Of a stretch of DNA of 64,000 bases, positions 35,101 through 40,609 are shown in pieces. The stretch covers positions 22,501-86,500 of the forward strand of contig JAEMWC010000219.1 in assembly GCA_016490735.1 (NCBI GenBank), read 5' to 3'. Under the pieces are notes generated by a model that was not told the DNA's origin, did not search any database, and saw only the letters and a program-made list of their open reading frames with translations. Position 1 is the stretch's first letter. Every line of letters begins with the position of its first letter. Made by a program: the position numbers and the translations under genes. The DNA is from Pachyseris speciosa (lineage: Eukaryota; Cnidaria; Anthozoa; Scleractinia; Pachyseridae).

Positions 35101-37562
35101 GTACTGGGCTGATGGCGTGAAAATACGAAGTTAAGTTGGCGGACAACAGACTACGTGCTACGGTCAAAGCAGCAGTGCTAGCCCTTATAAGCAAAATTGA
35201 GCTGAGGAAATCCGAAATAAATTATTCGACTTTTGGCTTCACAAGAACAGCCTATTACATGATTAGTAAAGCAGGAGAAGTTTGCAAATCGCAATTTCCA
35301 CCAGCCGATCGAGCGAGATGAGTTCAGGGGATCATCAAAATTCAGGCAAAATATTTCATCAAACCGAATCTCGAGACCGAAAGCAAACCCTAAATGGATA
35401 CTGGCTAAAGTACTGAGGCAGTATATAAAGTGACAACAATGAATCTATTCACTTGATAGAATTAAGCGAAAATGTATATGGCTTCTACCATTTGCCCTTT
35501 GACACTCTTTCATTCAAAATCGAGACTGCCAAAACTCTTCGAAATTATTCTGCCAAAAATGTTGTTCGAAACGAAAATCATACCACTGCAATACTTATTG
35601 GTTAAAAAATGAAATGAAAATTATAATTCTTTTCATTTTCATAGAATAATTTGGTTTTTCACCTACTTTTCTTTCCCACCGTTGCCGCCTTTGCTGACTA
35701 CGCAAACTTGCACGACTACTCACCGTCGTGAGCTCGCGACGGTCGCTCAGGGGAGACCCAGTGTCTCGTCCCAGTCCCAAACACCTCCCGTCCGTAGTCC
35801 GTTGTCCGTAGTCGGCGTATCTTAAAGTCCCTATTATTCGTAAGAGAACTAAAGTTGACTAGGTGCAGTGACCACACTGAGATGTGTCACATTTTCTTAA
35901 TGCAAATTTTGCTTTATGGATGGGAAGTACGAGAGGACAATGCCGCGTTTTCCTTAACTTCGGTTCCGCTTCCTTTGCAAATAATATTGGTATGTACAAC
36001 GATTTTTAGAATGCCTGTTAACTTCATATTCAAGTATAACTGCATGACCATAAGTGCTATTTAAAGCCATTCTTTAAGTTTTAGGAAGAAGTTAATAATA
36101 CCTTTTCTCAAATAAGCCCATTTTGATGTGAAACCTCCACCAATCAGGGGACTTTTAGTGAGGGAGGATTGCAAGGGGCCCCTCTTCCAAGTAGCTCGCA
36201 ATTTCATTGGTGATTTTGACGAATTCGCCATATTCACCAAATTCGTCAAATTCGCCACATTATTTTGACGAATTCACCATTTTCACCATATTCGCCTAAT
36301 TTGTCGAATTTGCCACTAAGCGACAGGCCCCTCTTCCAGGTCACTGGCGTTTTTGACGAATTGGCTATATTCGCCAAATTCGTGAAATTCGCCACTTAGC
36401 AAGGGGAACCTTTTCCAAGTAGCTGGCAATTTTGGTGGCAATTTTGACGAATTCACCTTATTAGCCAAATTCGCCACATAGCAAGGGGCCCCTCCTCCAA
36501 GTTGCTAGTCATTTTGACAAATTCACTGTTTTCCCCATATTCGCCAAATCTGTCGAATTCGCCACTTAGCAAGGGGCCCCTCTTCCAAGTCGCTGGCAAT
36601 TTTGACGAATGCGCCATTTACGCCATATTCGCCAAGTTCGTCAAATTCACCACTTAGTTTGGGCCCCTCTTCCAAGTAGCTGGCAATTTTGGTGGCGACT
36701 TTGACGAACAGACCCATTCGGCTTACTCAATGTTGTACCCAATTCAAACCCTTTGGAATTAAAACGTTTTGTTCCAGGTATTTCTTTTTCATTTAAATAT
36801 GAATGCTACATTATAATGCAAACACAATATGCAAAGAATCTAAAGCCCGGGAGATTTGAATTGGGTACAACATTGAGTTAGGCGAATGGGTCTATTCGCC
36901 ATTTTCGCCATGTTCGCCAAACTCGTCAAATTAGCCACTTAGCAAGGGCCCCTCTTCCAAATCGCTGGCAATTTTGACAAATTCAGCATATTCGCCACAT
37001 TCTCTTAGTGTTCTCTTATTTCCAAGCTATGGGCAAGATTTCGTCAAATTTGCCATTTTCATCATTGCACACATTTCTGGACATAAATGGAGTGCAAGAA
37101 GTCAGTCATGGTTTGTTTGTCCATGAAGTACGTGGCAGTAAGGTAACGCACATGCAGAAGTTTACTGTCACGTGTGATGTTCTCGCATCTTGATGTTATT
37201 TAGACACAAATAAAACAGCTGACTCCTTCCATCAATAAAAAGTACACCTTAATTTTGTTTCTCAAAATTGTTTAGAATCAAGAGAAGCGGTATAATAAAT
37301 GTTAAAACTAATGGTGACTTAACTTTGACTATGGGGACAAAAAGTTCCAGCTAGCTTTTGTTCGCTTCTTGAGAATCACTTTTAATACTTAATGTCATCA
37401 GTCAAAGCATACAAACAGCAACACTAACGCTCTTCCTCCATACACCAGAACGAGGACAATGACACTGCAGGATACGATGCTGGCAACATGGAGTTGAGAA
37501 AAGTTACAGATTCCCAGGAAGGTGCACCAGAAATATCGCCTTTTTCGGAGATCAACAAATAA
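1524..37562 (+). CDS. Immunoglobulin-superfamily transmembrane receptor or adhesion protein (3' part; N-terminus left of window)
   Basis: Exons joined: E1 1524-1808, E2 2523-2803, E3 3321-3605, E4 4238-4519, E5 6009-6293, E6 7077-7358, E7 7883-8167, E8 8954-9235, E9 9762-10043, E10 10215-10496, E11 11002-11283, E12 11789-12070, E13 12560-12835, a truncated E14, TM 13232-13375, then 17340-17355, 27078-27117 and 37449-37562 (TAA). Each Ig exon encodes one I-set-like domain of about 94 residues: B-strand Cys, FSWTKDG Trp, and DSGQYRC with the F-strand Cys. Each also has NxS/T sequons, as in NASG. The TM exon gives about 20 hydrophobic residues followed by KRRRKQR, so the Ig domains are extracellular and a tail of about 65 residues is cytoplasmic. 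All Ig exons are phase 1-1, so any can be skipped in frame. The ligand is unknown. Adhesion or self-recognition roles are family-level guesses; Hydractinia Alr and Dscam proteins share this general architecture. Start and signal peptide are outside the window. Confidence 0.82.
2050..2330. repeat. Conserved intronic segment repeated four times
   Basis: A stretch beginning CATGTCATATCCACCCTG recurs at about 3774-4050, 6600-6880 and 8476-8760, always in the intron between a type A and a type B Ig exon. All four copies keep an open frame of 70 codons. I attribute this to recent duplication rather than coding function, since the segment has no Ig or other recognisable domain. Copies 3 and 4 are preceded by short TA and T-rich runs. 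Confidence 0.75.
2523..2803 (+). pseudogene. Ig exon E2 (type B) with 1-nt deletion
   Basis: It is a near copy of E4 (4238-4519), but has CATGGGCGG where E4, E6 and E8 have CATGGGGCGG. The exon is therefore 281 nt and the frame shifts at the F-G turn, after NAHG, leading to a different reading past the donor. Splice sites look intact (CACTACAG acceptor, GTAAGTAC donor). Skipping it would keep the frame. Either a genuine pseudo-exon or a one-base sequencing error in a G run. Confidence 0.75.
3321..3605 (+). CDS. Ig exon E3 (type A, 285 nt)
   Basis: Acceptor CTTATTACAG, donor GTAAGTAC. An intact I-set-like domain with both cysteines and the central Trp. It differs from E1 mainly at the start (TAEPQ) and in the last loop (NNNIQPAVTSNAST). 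The intron that follows contains the segment also found after E1, E5 and E7 (see 2050-2330). Confidence 0.85.
4238..4519 (+). CDS. Ig exon E4 (type B, 282 nt)
   Basis: Acceptor CATTACAG, donor GTAAGTAC, phase 1-1. It begins KPEFTAQPQRRTVREGNN and ends NAHGAVNSSAATLDVQ. The usual DSGQYRC motif reads DSAQYRC, as in E2, E6 and E8: the Gly before the F-strand is Ala in all type B exons. The frame is intact, unlike its near-twin E2. Confidence 0.85.
5033..6008. repeat. Second copy of the 728-1523 block (MITE plus flank)
   Basis: The MITE copy at 5033-5239 begins immediately after the E4 intron sequence TTTTTGTCTTAAT. The rest matches 944-1523, with a 121-bp internal tandem duplication (5490-5739). 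It shows that exon E5 and its 5' flank came from the region upstream of E1. Confidence 0.75.
6009..6293 (+). CDS. Ig exon E5 (type A, 285 nt)
   Basis: Acceptor CTCCATTACAG, donor GTAAGTAC. It begins QPEFTVQPLHQTVTEGSN and has both Cys, Trp and KKDSGQYRC. It is identical to E7 except for one visible residue (Ala to Ser near the end, NASTL versus NSSTL), showing a recent duplication. Confidence 0.87.
7077..7358 (+). CDS. Ig exon E6 (type B, 282 nt)
   Basis: Acceptor CATTACAG, donor GTAAGTAA. It begins KPEFTHQPQSRTVIEGNN and has DSAQYRC and NAHGAVNSS. I see no coding difference between E6 and E8. Confidence 0.87.
7883..8167 (+). CDS. Ig exon E7 (type A, 285 nt)
   Basis: Acceptor TCCTTATTACAG, donor GTAAGTAC. 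It is a duplicate of E5 at an offset of 1874 bp, together with the following intron. Both cysteines and Trp are present and the frame is intact. Confidence 0.87.
8954..9235 (+). CDS. Ig exon E8 (type B, 282 nt)
   Basis: Acceptor CATTACAG, donor GTAAGTAA. It duplicates E6 at an offset of 1877 bp with no visible amino acid change. The following intron repeats the E6 intron almost to the base through the TTGTTGTTG/TTCTTC tract. Confidence 0.87.
9762..10043 (+). CDS. Ig exon E9 (282 nt)
   Basis: Acceptor TTTGTTACAG, donor GTAAGTAC. It begins QPEFTAQPKNETVIEGNN and has TLSCNASG, FSWTKDG, TDSGQYRCIANN and TQGAVNSS. It ends DVK rather than DVQ. The intron to E10 is only 171 nt and contains half of the 728-943 type MITE. 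Confidence 0.86.
10215..10496 (+). CDS. Ig exon E10 (282 nt)
   Basis: Acceptor AATTATTACAG, donor GTGAGTAA. It begins QPEFTVQPRNQTVREGNN, and the residue before the first Cys is Pro (TLPCNASG). It shares the GTGAGT donor and the downstream intron with E11 at an offset of 787 bp, so E10 and E11 are a tandem duplicate pair. Confidence 0.86.
11002..11283 (+). CDS. Ig exon E11 (282 nt)
   Basis: Acceptor CCTTATTACAG, donor GTGAGTAA. It begins QPEFTAQPQSQTVTEGSN and has VILSCNASG, FSWTKDG and TDSGQYRC. Its 3' end and intron match E10, but its 5' half differs, which suggests a breakpoint or gene conversion inside the exon. Confidence 0.86.
11789..12070 (+). CDS. Ig exon E12 (282 nt)
   Basis: Acceptor CTTATTTCAG, donor GTAAGTAC. 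It is the most diverged of the intact domains at its start (QPGFPVKPQSQAVSEGNS). It keeps TLYCNASG, FSWTKDG and TDSGQYRC. The following intron is rich in TTCTTC and CGTCGCCGTCGCC triplets. Confidence 0.86.
12560..12835 (+). CDS. Ig exon E13, B-strand Cys lost (276 nt)
   Basis: Acceptor TTATTACAG, donor GTAAGTAA, phase 1-1. The usual TLSC reads TLSI, so the canonical intradomain disulfide cannot form although the F-strand Cys remains in QYRC. The 3' end is 6 nt shorter than the other 282-nt exons and ends in ATLQ rather than ATLDVQ. The frame is otherwise open. Confidence 0.8.
12924..13096 (+). pseudogene. Truncated Ig exon E14 (3' half only)
   Basis: It starts abruptly inside an Ig exon at TATGGAACAACTG, corresponding to the DGTTVN segment. 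It continues through SGEYRCIANNSIRSAVTSNAST to DVK and a good GTAAGTAAG donor at 13097. The 5' half and its acceptor are missing: the preceding 88 nt are ordinary T-rich intron with no AG before the homology begins. A deletion joined the E13 intron to the middle of E14. It is probably not spliced in. Confidence 0.7.
13232..13375 (+). CDS. Transmembrane exon of the Ig-superfamily gene
   Basis: Acceptor CTTTCAACAG, donor GTAAGCTA, 144 nt, phase 1-1, so it fits directly after any Ig exon. It encodes a short juxtamembrane linker (DPSKQDKPTGRTETNKAA), then IYGPVIGVLAVLLILVVVCC as the membrane span, and then AIKRRRKQR, a positive stop-transfer cluster consistent with type I topology. Confidence 0.88.
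13447..13546. repeat. (TATG)n microsatellite
   Basis: A long TATG run, with a TG/TATG mixed stretch near 13515-13540. It starts about 70 bp into the intron after the TM exon. Confidence 0.95.
13548..13958 (-). mobile_element. tRNA-headed SINE-like repeat, minus copies
   Basis: On the minus strand, 13612-13680 folds like a tRNA: acceptor GGTTCAG with CTGAGCC, A-box-like TGGCCTAGTGGTTAAGG, B box GGTTCGATTCC, and T stem CCAGG/CCTGG. A second copy (13850-13958) is cut off by an AT microsatellite at 13959. The same unit is found in plus orientation at 14325-15316. Called SINE-like rather than a working tRNA because it repeats with long conserved flanks. Confidence 0.75.
13987..14249. mobile_element. 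Foldback element with hammerhead-like core
   Basis: The arms 13987-14096 and about 14142-14249 are near-perfect inverted copies, from AAAGAAACTGTAAACTTCTG inward to GAAACGCGTAGCGC. It is flanked on both sides by TA microsatellites. The arm contains GAAGAGCCGC-AACA-GCGGTGAAACGCGTAGCGC. This resembles a hammerhead core (stem II GCCGC/GCGGT, then GAAAC and palindromic ACGCGT) with CTGAAGA in place of CTGATGA. Confidence 0.75.
14250..14324. repeat. (TA)n microsatellite
   Basis: About 75 bp of pure TA between the foldback element and the tandem SINE-like units. Similar runs occur at 13959-13986, 15883-15969 and 16420-16506. Confidence 0.97.
14325..15316 (+). repeat. Tandem array of a tRNA-headed repeat (2.5 units)
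   Basis: Units start at 14325, 14726 and 15136 (periods 401 and 410 bp), each opening AAGGCCACACTGTGTATG. Each carries a tRNA-like segment (for example 14384-14453) with A and B boxes, then a conserved tail with TAGTGACGTGATCCTGGTTG. The third unit ends at AACCTTGTCT. The anticodon-like loop reads ACCGGTAATC and pairing below it is poor, so this is not called as a tRNA gene. Confidence 0.8.
15424..15475 (-). ncRNA. Hammerhead-ribozyme-like motif, degenerate or dimer type
   Basis: On the minus strand: CTGATGA, a stem GACCAC/GTGGTC with loop TTTAT, then GAAA, the palindromic AUAU, a candidate cleavage A, and GGT. Stem I is only ACC/GGT as far as I can see, and stem III cannot fold within one copy, so activity would need a dimer or may be lost. 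Confidence 0.5.
15640..15682. mobile_element. Fragment associated with the hammerhead repeat
   Basis: The stretch GACAGTCTGATCAACTGAAG, followed by ATTTGACTTGGCA, is repeated at about 38572-38604, where the ribozyme itself is missing. It marks the 3' flank of the same repeat family. Confidence 0.6.
15683..15747 (-). ncRNA. Type I hammerhead ribozyme (Penelope-like element associated)
   Basis: Read on the minus strand from 15747. Stem I 5' strand GGCTATTTAT, core CTGATGA, stem II GTGCCG/CGGTAC around an 11-nt loop, core GAA, stem III ACT-ATAT-AGT, then A as the residue before cleavage, and stem I 3' strand ATAAATATGCC. This pairs with GGCTATTTAT apart from one bulged base. All core positions of a hammerhead are present in order. 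Short-stem-III hammerheads are known from Penelope-like retroelements and retrozymes; no Penelope reverse transcriptase is visible nearby. Confidence 0.8.
15970..17010 (-). mobile_element. tRNA-headed repeat family, three copies on minus
   Basis: Three copies share ATTCTGTATATGAGGGAAAC and a tRNA-like segment on the minus strand at 16051-16122, 16536-16607 and 16903-16974. This segment has a fully paired 7-bp acceptor (GTCCTGA/TCAGGGC), B box GGTTCAAATCC and a 5-bp T stem. The anticodon arm has an oversized ACTAGTAA loop. The first two copies are separated by a TA run at 16420-16506. The perfect acceptor makes an active tRNA conceivable, but the repeated flanks favour a SINE or tandem tRNA-pseudogene repeat. 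Confidence 0.65.
17340..17355 (+). CDS. 16-nt cytoplasmic micro-exon
   Basis: Acceptor ACATTTCAG, donor AG/GTAAGTTG. Entering in phase 1 and leaving in phase 2, it adds N-R-N-A-Y plus two bases. It is too short to identify alone; support comes from the strong splice sites and from phase agreement with the exons on both sides. Confidence 0.65.
17523..17820. mobile_element. Foldback MITE
   Basis: The termini AGTACATTTTGTATTGCTGT and its complement enclose further inverted stretches, including TTTGTCATTCATTTGTCATT/AATGAATGACAAA and TCTCGGGG/CGAGAAT. There is no coding capacity. It lies 168 bp after the 17340-17355 micro-exon. Confidence 0.78.
17841..18158. mobile_element. GC-richer foldback MITE
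   Basis: Inverted arms contain GTTTACATGATACC with CTCTGTATTC, and GGTATCATGTAAAC with GAATACAGAG. The outer ends are AGGGAGTGTTTACATGACAC and, inverted, AGGGGCTGTTAACACGAG. Multiple CCGG(A/C)G-type short motifs repeat inside. Confidence 0.72.
18260..18480. repeat. Short tandem repeat, about 70-bp unit
   Basis: Three to four degenerate units carry GAGTCTTTCAGT, GTGATTTGTGTCTGACAATT and TTTTGGAATA. A further tandem repeat of about 45 bp (CCTCAAGCG...TCAAATGGTTGAAACGTTAT) lies at 18745-18855. I see no gene in 18161-19227. Confidence 0.7.
19228..20035. repeat. Second copy of the 1-770 interspersed repeat
   Basis: It matches the left edge of the window in the same orientation and ends in the MITE-like motif AGCAATAGAGGACTTTTTTC followed by CGTGTTTACATAGCCTCGTC. 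No coding region is recognisable. Confidence 0.65.
20655..20828. repeat. Left inverted terminal repeat of the DIRS-like element
   Basis: Pairs with 26638-26808 in inverted orientation, diverged and with small gaps. The outer flank on this side (20380-20650) contains (CAA)n and shows only weak similarity to the other outer flank. Confidence 0.65.
21330..23690. other. Non-coding or decayed interior of the DIRS-like element
   Basis: Only broken short frames. A stretch of about 80 bp around 22334-22418 (CGTGAAAAGGTTAGCCGAGTT) is repeated at 22633-22715. A CGTCCCCG-type minisatellite fills 23408-23560. No intact protein. Confidence 0.5.
23408..23560. repeat. CGTCCC(CG) minisatellite
   Basis: Irregular repeats of ACGTCCCCGCGTCCC with ATCTC and AACAC spacers. 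The open frames in both directions here are by-products of the repeat. Confidence 0.85.
24151..26330 (+). pseudogene. DIRS-type reverse transcriptase / RNase H / tyrosine recombinase remnant
   Basis: Pieces in several frames line up in the DIRS order. RT: WRDQLFAFQGLPFGLNTAPR at about 24815-24875 and VYLDDFLILG at about 24938-24970. RNase H: ITSDVSKAGWDACCRDL (25410-25460) through RMDDTTAVAYINRKGG (25573-25620). The LITARHLPGTL linker is at about 25690. A recombinase-like QSAWRLWSSWCSERKVNPI segment is at about 26205-26265. Frameshifts and stops separate them (for example the change of frame after 24931 and the stop after 25679), so it is not functional. Confidence 0.78.
26904..26950. repeat. 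Short perfect hairpin
   Basis: GCGTGATAGCTGATT and its near complement AGCTATCACGC flank a GCTATGATCAGC centre. It lies just outside the right DIRS terminus. It may be a terminal structure of that or of another element. Confidence 0.5.
27078..27117 (+). CDS. Cytoplasmic-tail exon (40 nt)
   Basis: Acceptor TTTTCTCTTTTAG, donor GTAAGTTA. Entering in phase 2 and leaving in phase 0, it reads SLEQKIEEMRESHF. The donor segment CACTTTGTAAGTTA is repeated 23 bp downstream, giving a possible second donor. It sits between the decayed DIRS element and the giant inverted repeat. Confidence 0.68.
27830..28110. repeat. Tandem repeat of a (G)GCGAAT(TT)GACGAA unit, plus orientation
   Basis: Three units of about 95-125 bp. 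Each has a GGCGAA/TGGCGAAAATGG stretch, a TCACAATTGCCA stretch, a TGCAAATGCAAATGAGAAGG stretch and CCCTTGGAAAG. The inverted counterpart is at 36170-36980. Confidence 0.82.
28880..29525. repeat. Tandem repeat, about 121-bp unit (four units) plus related lead-in
   Basis: Two lead-in copies of CCTGGTTCACACTAGCGACA (28890 and 28983) are followed by units containing TATTATGTTCCTACTATGTTG, GATGTTCACACTAGAG and AACACGGGGTAA. The array is not found in the right arm. Confidence 0.85.
30569..30795. mobile_element. Foldback MITE with TCTCGTACCCAGAGTCCT ends
   Basis: The left arm (TCTCGTACCCAGAGTCCTTA, then CAGCGGTTAGTCGCCAGGAG) is mirrored on the right (CTCCTGGCGACTAACCGCTG, then AGGACTCTGGGCACGAGA). 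The AGAGACTCTGGGAT inner ends pair as well. It sits in the spacer of the giant inverted repeat. Confidence 0.82.
31206..32172. mobile_element. Foldback element with about 340-450-bp arms
   Basis: The arms 31206-31545 and 31723-32172 are inverted copies, with ends TTATGACGCGCCAAAACGGA and, complementary, TCCGTTTTGGCGCGTCATA. The right arm carries an added TA/TATG microsatellite (32030-32135). The short frames in both arms are mirror shadows. It lies at the centre of the giant inverted repeat. Confidence 0.85.
32600..32870. repeat. Short inverted-repeat element
   Basis: GTGAGGAAACAGCTGAGCGA and GCGAGGCAGTTAGCTCAGCT on the left are mirrored by GAGCTAACTGCCTCGCGAGA and CTCAGCTG on the right, with CGCACACGAGAGAAAACAGC-like inner ends. 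Non-coding. Confidence 0.65.
34150..35017. other. No recognisable gene
   Basis: Short frames only, none with a domain I recognise. It interrupts the right arm of the giant inverted repeat and has no counterpart in the left arm that I can see. Confidence 0.4.
35018..35842. mobile_element. Foldback-type TIR element (GACTACGGAC repeats)
   Basis: The left end TTAGGGACTTTAGATACTCC and then GACTACAGACTACGGACTAC is mirrored by GTAGTCCGTTGTCCGTAGTC and GTATCTTAAAGTCCCTA on the right. The termini consist of short GACTACGGAC tandem repeats. The interior has no long frame. It is inserted in the right arm of the giant inverted repeat. Confidence 0.75.
36170..36990. repeat. Tandem repeat of CAAGGGGCCCCTCTTCCAAG / TTCGCCA units, minus orientation
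   Basis: Six or more units of roughly 95 bp combine GGGGCCCCTCTTCCAAGT, AGCTGGCAATTTTGACGAAT and repeated TTCGCCAAATTCGTCAAATT. It is interrupted at 36715-36895 by another segment whose ends share ACCCAATTCAAA and TTTGAATTGGGT. The same end motif recurs near 40150-40205. Confidence 0.8.
37449..37562 (+). CDS. Terminal cytoplasmic exon with stop codon
   Basis: Acceptor CCATACACCAG, phase 0, 37 codons then TAA. It begins NEDNDTAGYDAGNMELRK and ends SPFSEINK. It is acidic and Ser/Thr/Glu-rich, with one tyrosine. The frame agrees with the preceding exon across a 10.3-kb intron. An AATAAA-like string occurs downstream near 38473, but I cannot assign the true poly(A) site. Confidence 0.72.
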   Translation, partial: NEDNDTAGYDAGNMELRKVTDSQEGAPEISPFSEINK

Positions 37563-37579
37563 GTCTCAATCCGCGAGAT

Positions 37580-38500
37580 GTTCTTATTGCATCAAATTAA
37601 GGGAAAATGTAGACATGCAGTAAGCACAGTGTTATTCGACATGGTTCTTGTTTTACGTGTCTGTGCAATTACAAGTAATGAGATTGTAACTGAATTTTTA
37701 TAGACGTAGCAATAAGATTTTCGTATTGTATTGTTGGTATTGTTGTATACTAAGGCTGTAAGTATCGTCGGTAATAAGTAATGTTTACAATATGCACGGC
37801 AGTGTTGTATCACTATTTACAAACTCGAGGCAAAGCCGAGAGTTTGCACATGTGATACAACACTGACGTGAATATTGTAAACTACTTATTCAACTTCGGC
37901 ATTCTGTGTTCATATCCATCGATTATTTTTGTAGTACAAGAAATTTATACGCAGAAAATCGAACGAAAAGTTTATGTAAATCAGGAGAATGTTATATCAG
38001 ATATACAACCATTGATTACTAAAACATTTCTTTTGTTTTTCCTTTATGAATTATTAATGAGTTGAATAAGTTTGTCAATTAGTTTAATGACATGGTGGTG
38101 TTGTATTGTAAGTATTGCTGTATCGTAGGTCTGTAAGTACTGTTGTATTGTATGTGCACAATATTGTTTGCAATGAGATTGTATGAATTTTGTATGTAAT
38201 GAGGTTGTAACTAAAGTTTTATAGACACAGCAATAAGATTTTCATATTGTATTGTAGGTATTGTTGTATACTCTAAGGCTGTAAGTATCGTTGTTAATAA
38301 GTTTCTCAATTTATTAGACACTAGTCTTGTGTTGTAGGTAGTTTTGTTGTATCGTAAGCCTGTAAGTATCGTTGTCAATATCTTTTCAATTAGTTTAATG
38401 ATGTAGTGGTGTTGTATTGTAGGTATTACTGTAGGTACTGTTCTATTGTATGTGCACTATGTTTTAGTTAATAAATATTTTCATAAATATACTGATGTAT
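37580..38500. repeat. AT-rich region with TTGTA-type repeats and a hairpin
   Basis: Degenerate repeats of GTAGGTATTGTTGTATAC and GGCTGTAAGTATCGTTG run from 37690 to 38450. Inside, CAGTGTTGTATCAC and GTGATACAACACTG (37799-37866) form a hairpin around ACTCGAGGCAAAGCCGAGAG. A TATG run is at 38501-38545. No gene. Confidence 0.7.
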
Positions 38501-38571
38501 GTATGTGTGTATGTATGTATGTATGTATGTATGTATGTATGTATGTACAAATACATATGCATATATTTAGG

Positions 38572-38610
38572 ACAGTCTGATCAACTGAAGATTTGACTTG
38601 GCAAAGATTT
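38572..38610. mobile_element. Copy of the hammerhead-repeat flank
   Basis: GACAGTCTGATCAACTGAAG followed by ATTTGACTTGGCA matches 15655-15686. The similarity stops where the ribozyme would begin. Confidence 0.55.
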
Positions 38611-39189
38611 GATACAGATCTCTACTGATTACAATGCAAAACACAATGGAGATGATAAAACATTACTTCAGTATGTTAAACGCCATTCCCCCCTGAACAT
38701 TTCCCAAATGCCGGTTAATGCGATACCGTTTCCCACTTTCCTTCGCTACTTCACAAATGGATTTGCAAAGCCAGAAGTTTAAACTCTTTACGGACATGTG
38801 CTCAAGTAGGACTGATATGTCCTCGACATCGGTTGACTAAAGTCCGTTGCCTCCATCTGTGTCCAGCTGCGCTTTTTAATGTTCATTCGCGTGTTCTGCC
38901 AGGCAGGAAAAACGTTCCACACCCATTTTGTATTGTATTTCGTATTTTTAGATAGTGTTTCAGACTGTAAGGCAATTTCTTCCTTCTCACTTTTCGGAGG
39001 ACGAAAACTTCCTGTGGCCGTAATCACGCTTCATCAGTGACTGAAAATTGTTGTCTCATGCACTCTACCCTCTGGGACTTACAATATTTTGGCATGCATT
39101 TCCAATTACTAAATCGCAAAACAATCCTTTCAACATATTGTTTCACTTCACAAGTACGAAAAAATATTCGCGTCCGATCTGTATGGGCG

Positions 39190-39226
<37 letters not shown>

Positions 39227-39404
39227 AGGGTAAGTATAAATTTACAACGGTTTCTGTTTCCAGTAGACAACGGACAGTATTTTTCGTACCAGTAGTGTTT
39301 TCGGTGATGGAACGCATAGAGATTTTTAAGTTGTTTGAAAATTATCTTCAATTGATATGCAACATTTTAAGACTTTACAATTCATTAGGAGTATTGATTT
39401 GATC

Positions 39405-40608
39405 CTAACTTTTCTTGAAAACACCATTGATCATAAATCGATTCTTAGCAGAATAATTTAATAGTTGGTGGTTATTCATATCGATATCGGTCTCCATGAC
39501 CATTTGTTCTAAACACTCGATGGGACATCGGTAAGTTCTCCAGCAACGCCATAAACAACATATCGTACTTGCCTTAATATGTATGGTACCATACAAAAAC
39601 TCGGGTCTTTCAACCCAGACCAAATACCTTGAATGGTCTTCATCTCTGTTATCAAACTTTCGCCCTTCATTTTTATGAATTGTGATGCCACCCACGGCCG
39701 CAAAAGTGACCGTACTCGAATTCATTCCGTCGTAGTAAGGAAAAAGCGATTCGATCACCATGATGTATTTTTTCAACATTTATTAAATTTATATTAAACC
39801 CGATTCTTGCGCGGTGGGTGTCGTCATTCTTTGTTCAGATCCAAATCGATCACTTTCTTTGAAAGCACGTGGGGTGATCGCGGTAAATTCACATACCCCA
39901 TTAACAGTCATACCATACTCTGTTGATGTCGAGTCAATGTCATCCATCAGGTATCTGAACACGTTTTTGGGGTGGGAAGCAGATGAGATGTGAAATTCAT
40001 CCACATTCGATTTATTAGCAACCTCTGTAGTAATTGAAGGCTGGGGTAGCCCTGTTATTCGATTTTTATTCATTTGTACTGGTCCCGGCATGATTCCTCC
40101 TGTTGTTGAAAGATAGCTACATTATAATACAAATACAATACACAAAGAATCTGAAGCCCAGGAGATTTGAACTGGGTACAACATTGAGTTAGCCGAATGG
40201 GTCTATTGACAAAATTGAATCAAAGTATTGTTTATTAGCAGCATCTCTATTTTCTGTTGGATTAGAACATTAATTAAACGTTAATTGTTCAGATCAATGT
40301 CAGCCGAAACATGTATTTCACCGACATTCTCGAGATGTTTATTTCCAATGCCGTAGCTGTCGTCACTGCATGGTGAATGGAATGTTGTTTTTGGTTGCCT
40401 CTTGAACATAGTTTCGATTGACTGCCGAGTCACCTAACCTTGGGTTATTCGTTATTCCAGCCAATTCATAATGGCTCATGGTGATTGGTGCAAGCATGGT
40501 GAGGGGATCTTTAGTTATTCCACCCTCTGTTTTATCGATCGAGCCGATTGGCTGTTGCGGTTTCGAGTTGGTGCTTTGTGATTGCATCACTGGGATCAGT
40601 TTCCTCAC
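39405..40608 (-). pseudogene. Unrecognised decayed coding remnant with repeated fibre-like motifs
   Basis: Three minus-strand open stretches in reading order (40608-40363, 40091-39789, 39779-39405) look like parts of one broken gene. The first holds HYELAGITNNPRLGDSAVNR and the second NKNRITGLPQPSITTEVANK. Both follow a pattern of I-x-G-[IL]-x2-P, then about seven residues, then an N/A-rich xNxxxV. Similar patterns occur in tail-fibre-like proteins of viruses and of virus-like mobile elements, but I cannot name the family. An intervening segment (40095-40205) resembles 36715-36895. It has stops and no intact full-length frame. Confidence 0.35.
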
Positions 40609-40609
40609 C

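Larger units (their letters stand above)
32270..37095. repeat. Right arm of the giant inverted repeat
   Basis: Inverted counterpart of 27740-30255 in reverse block order, expanded by insertions. These are an inverted pair at 32605-32870 (GAGGAAACAGCTGAG, GCCTCGCGAGACA), a repeated GGACCCATTTTTTTCTGTAG motif at 32945 and 33176, and the foldback at 35018-35842. Divergence between arms is moderate: many single changes but long recognisable runs. Confidence 0.78.
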
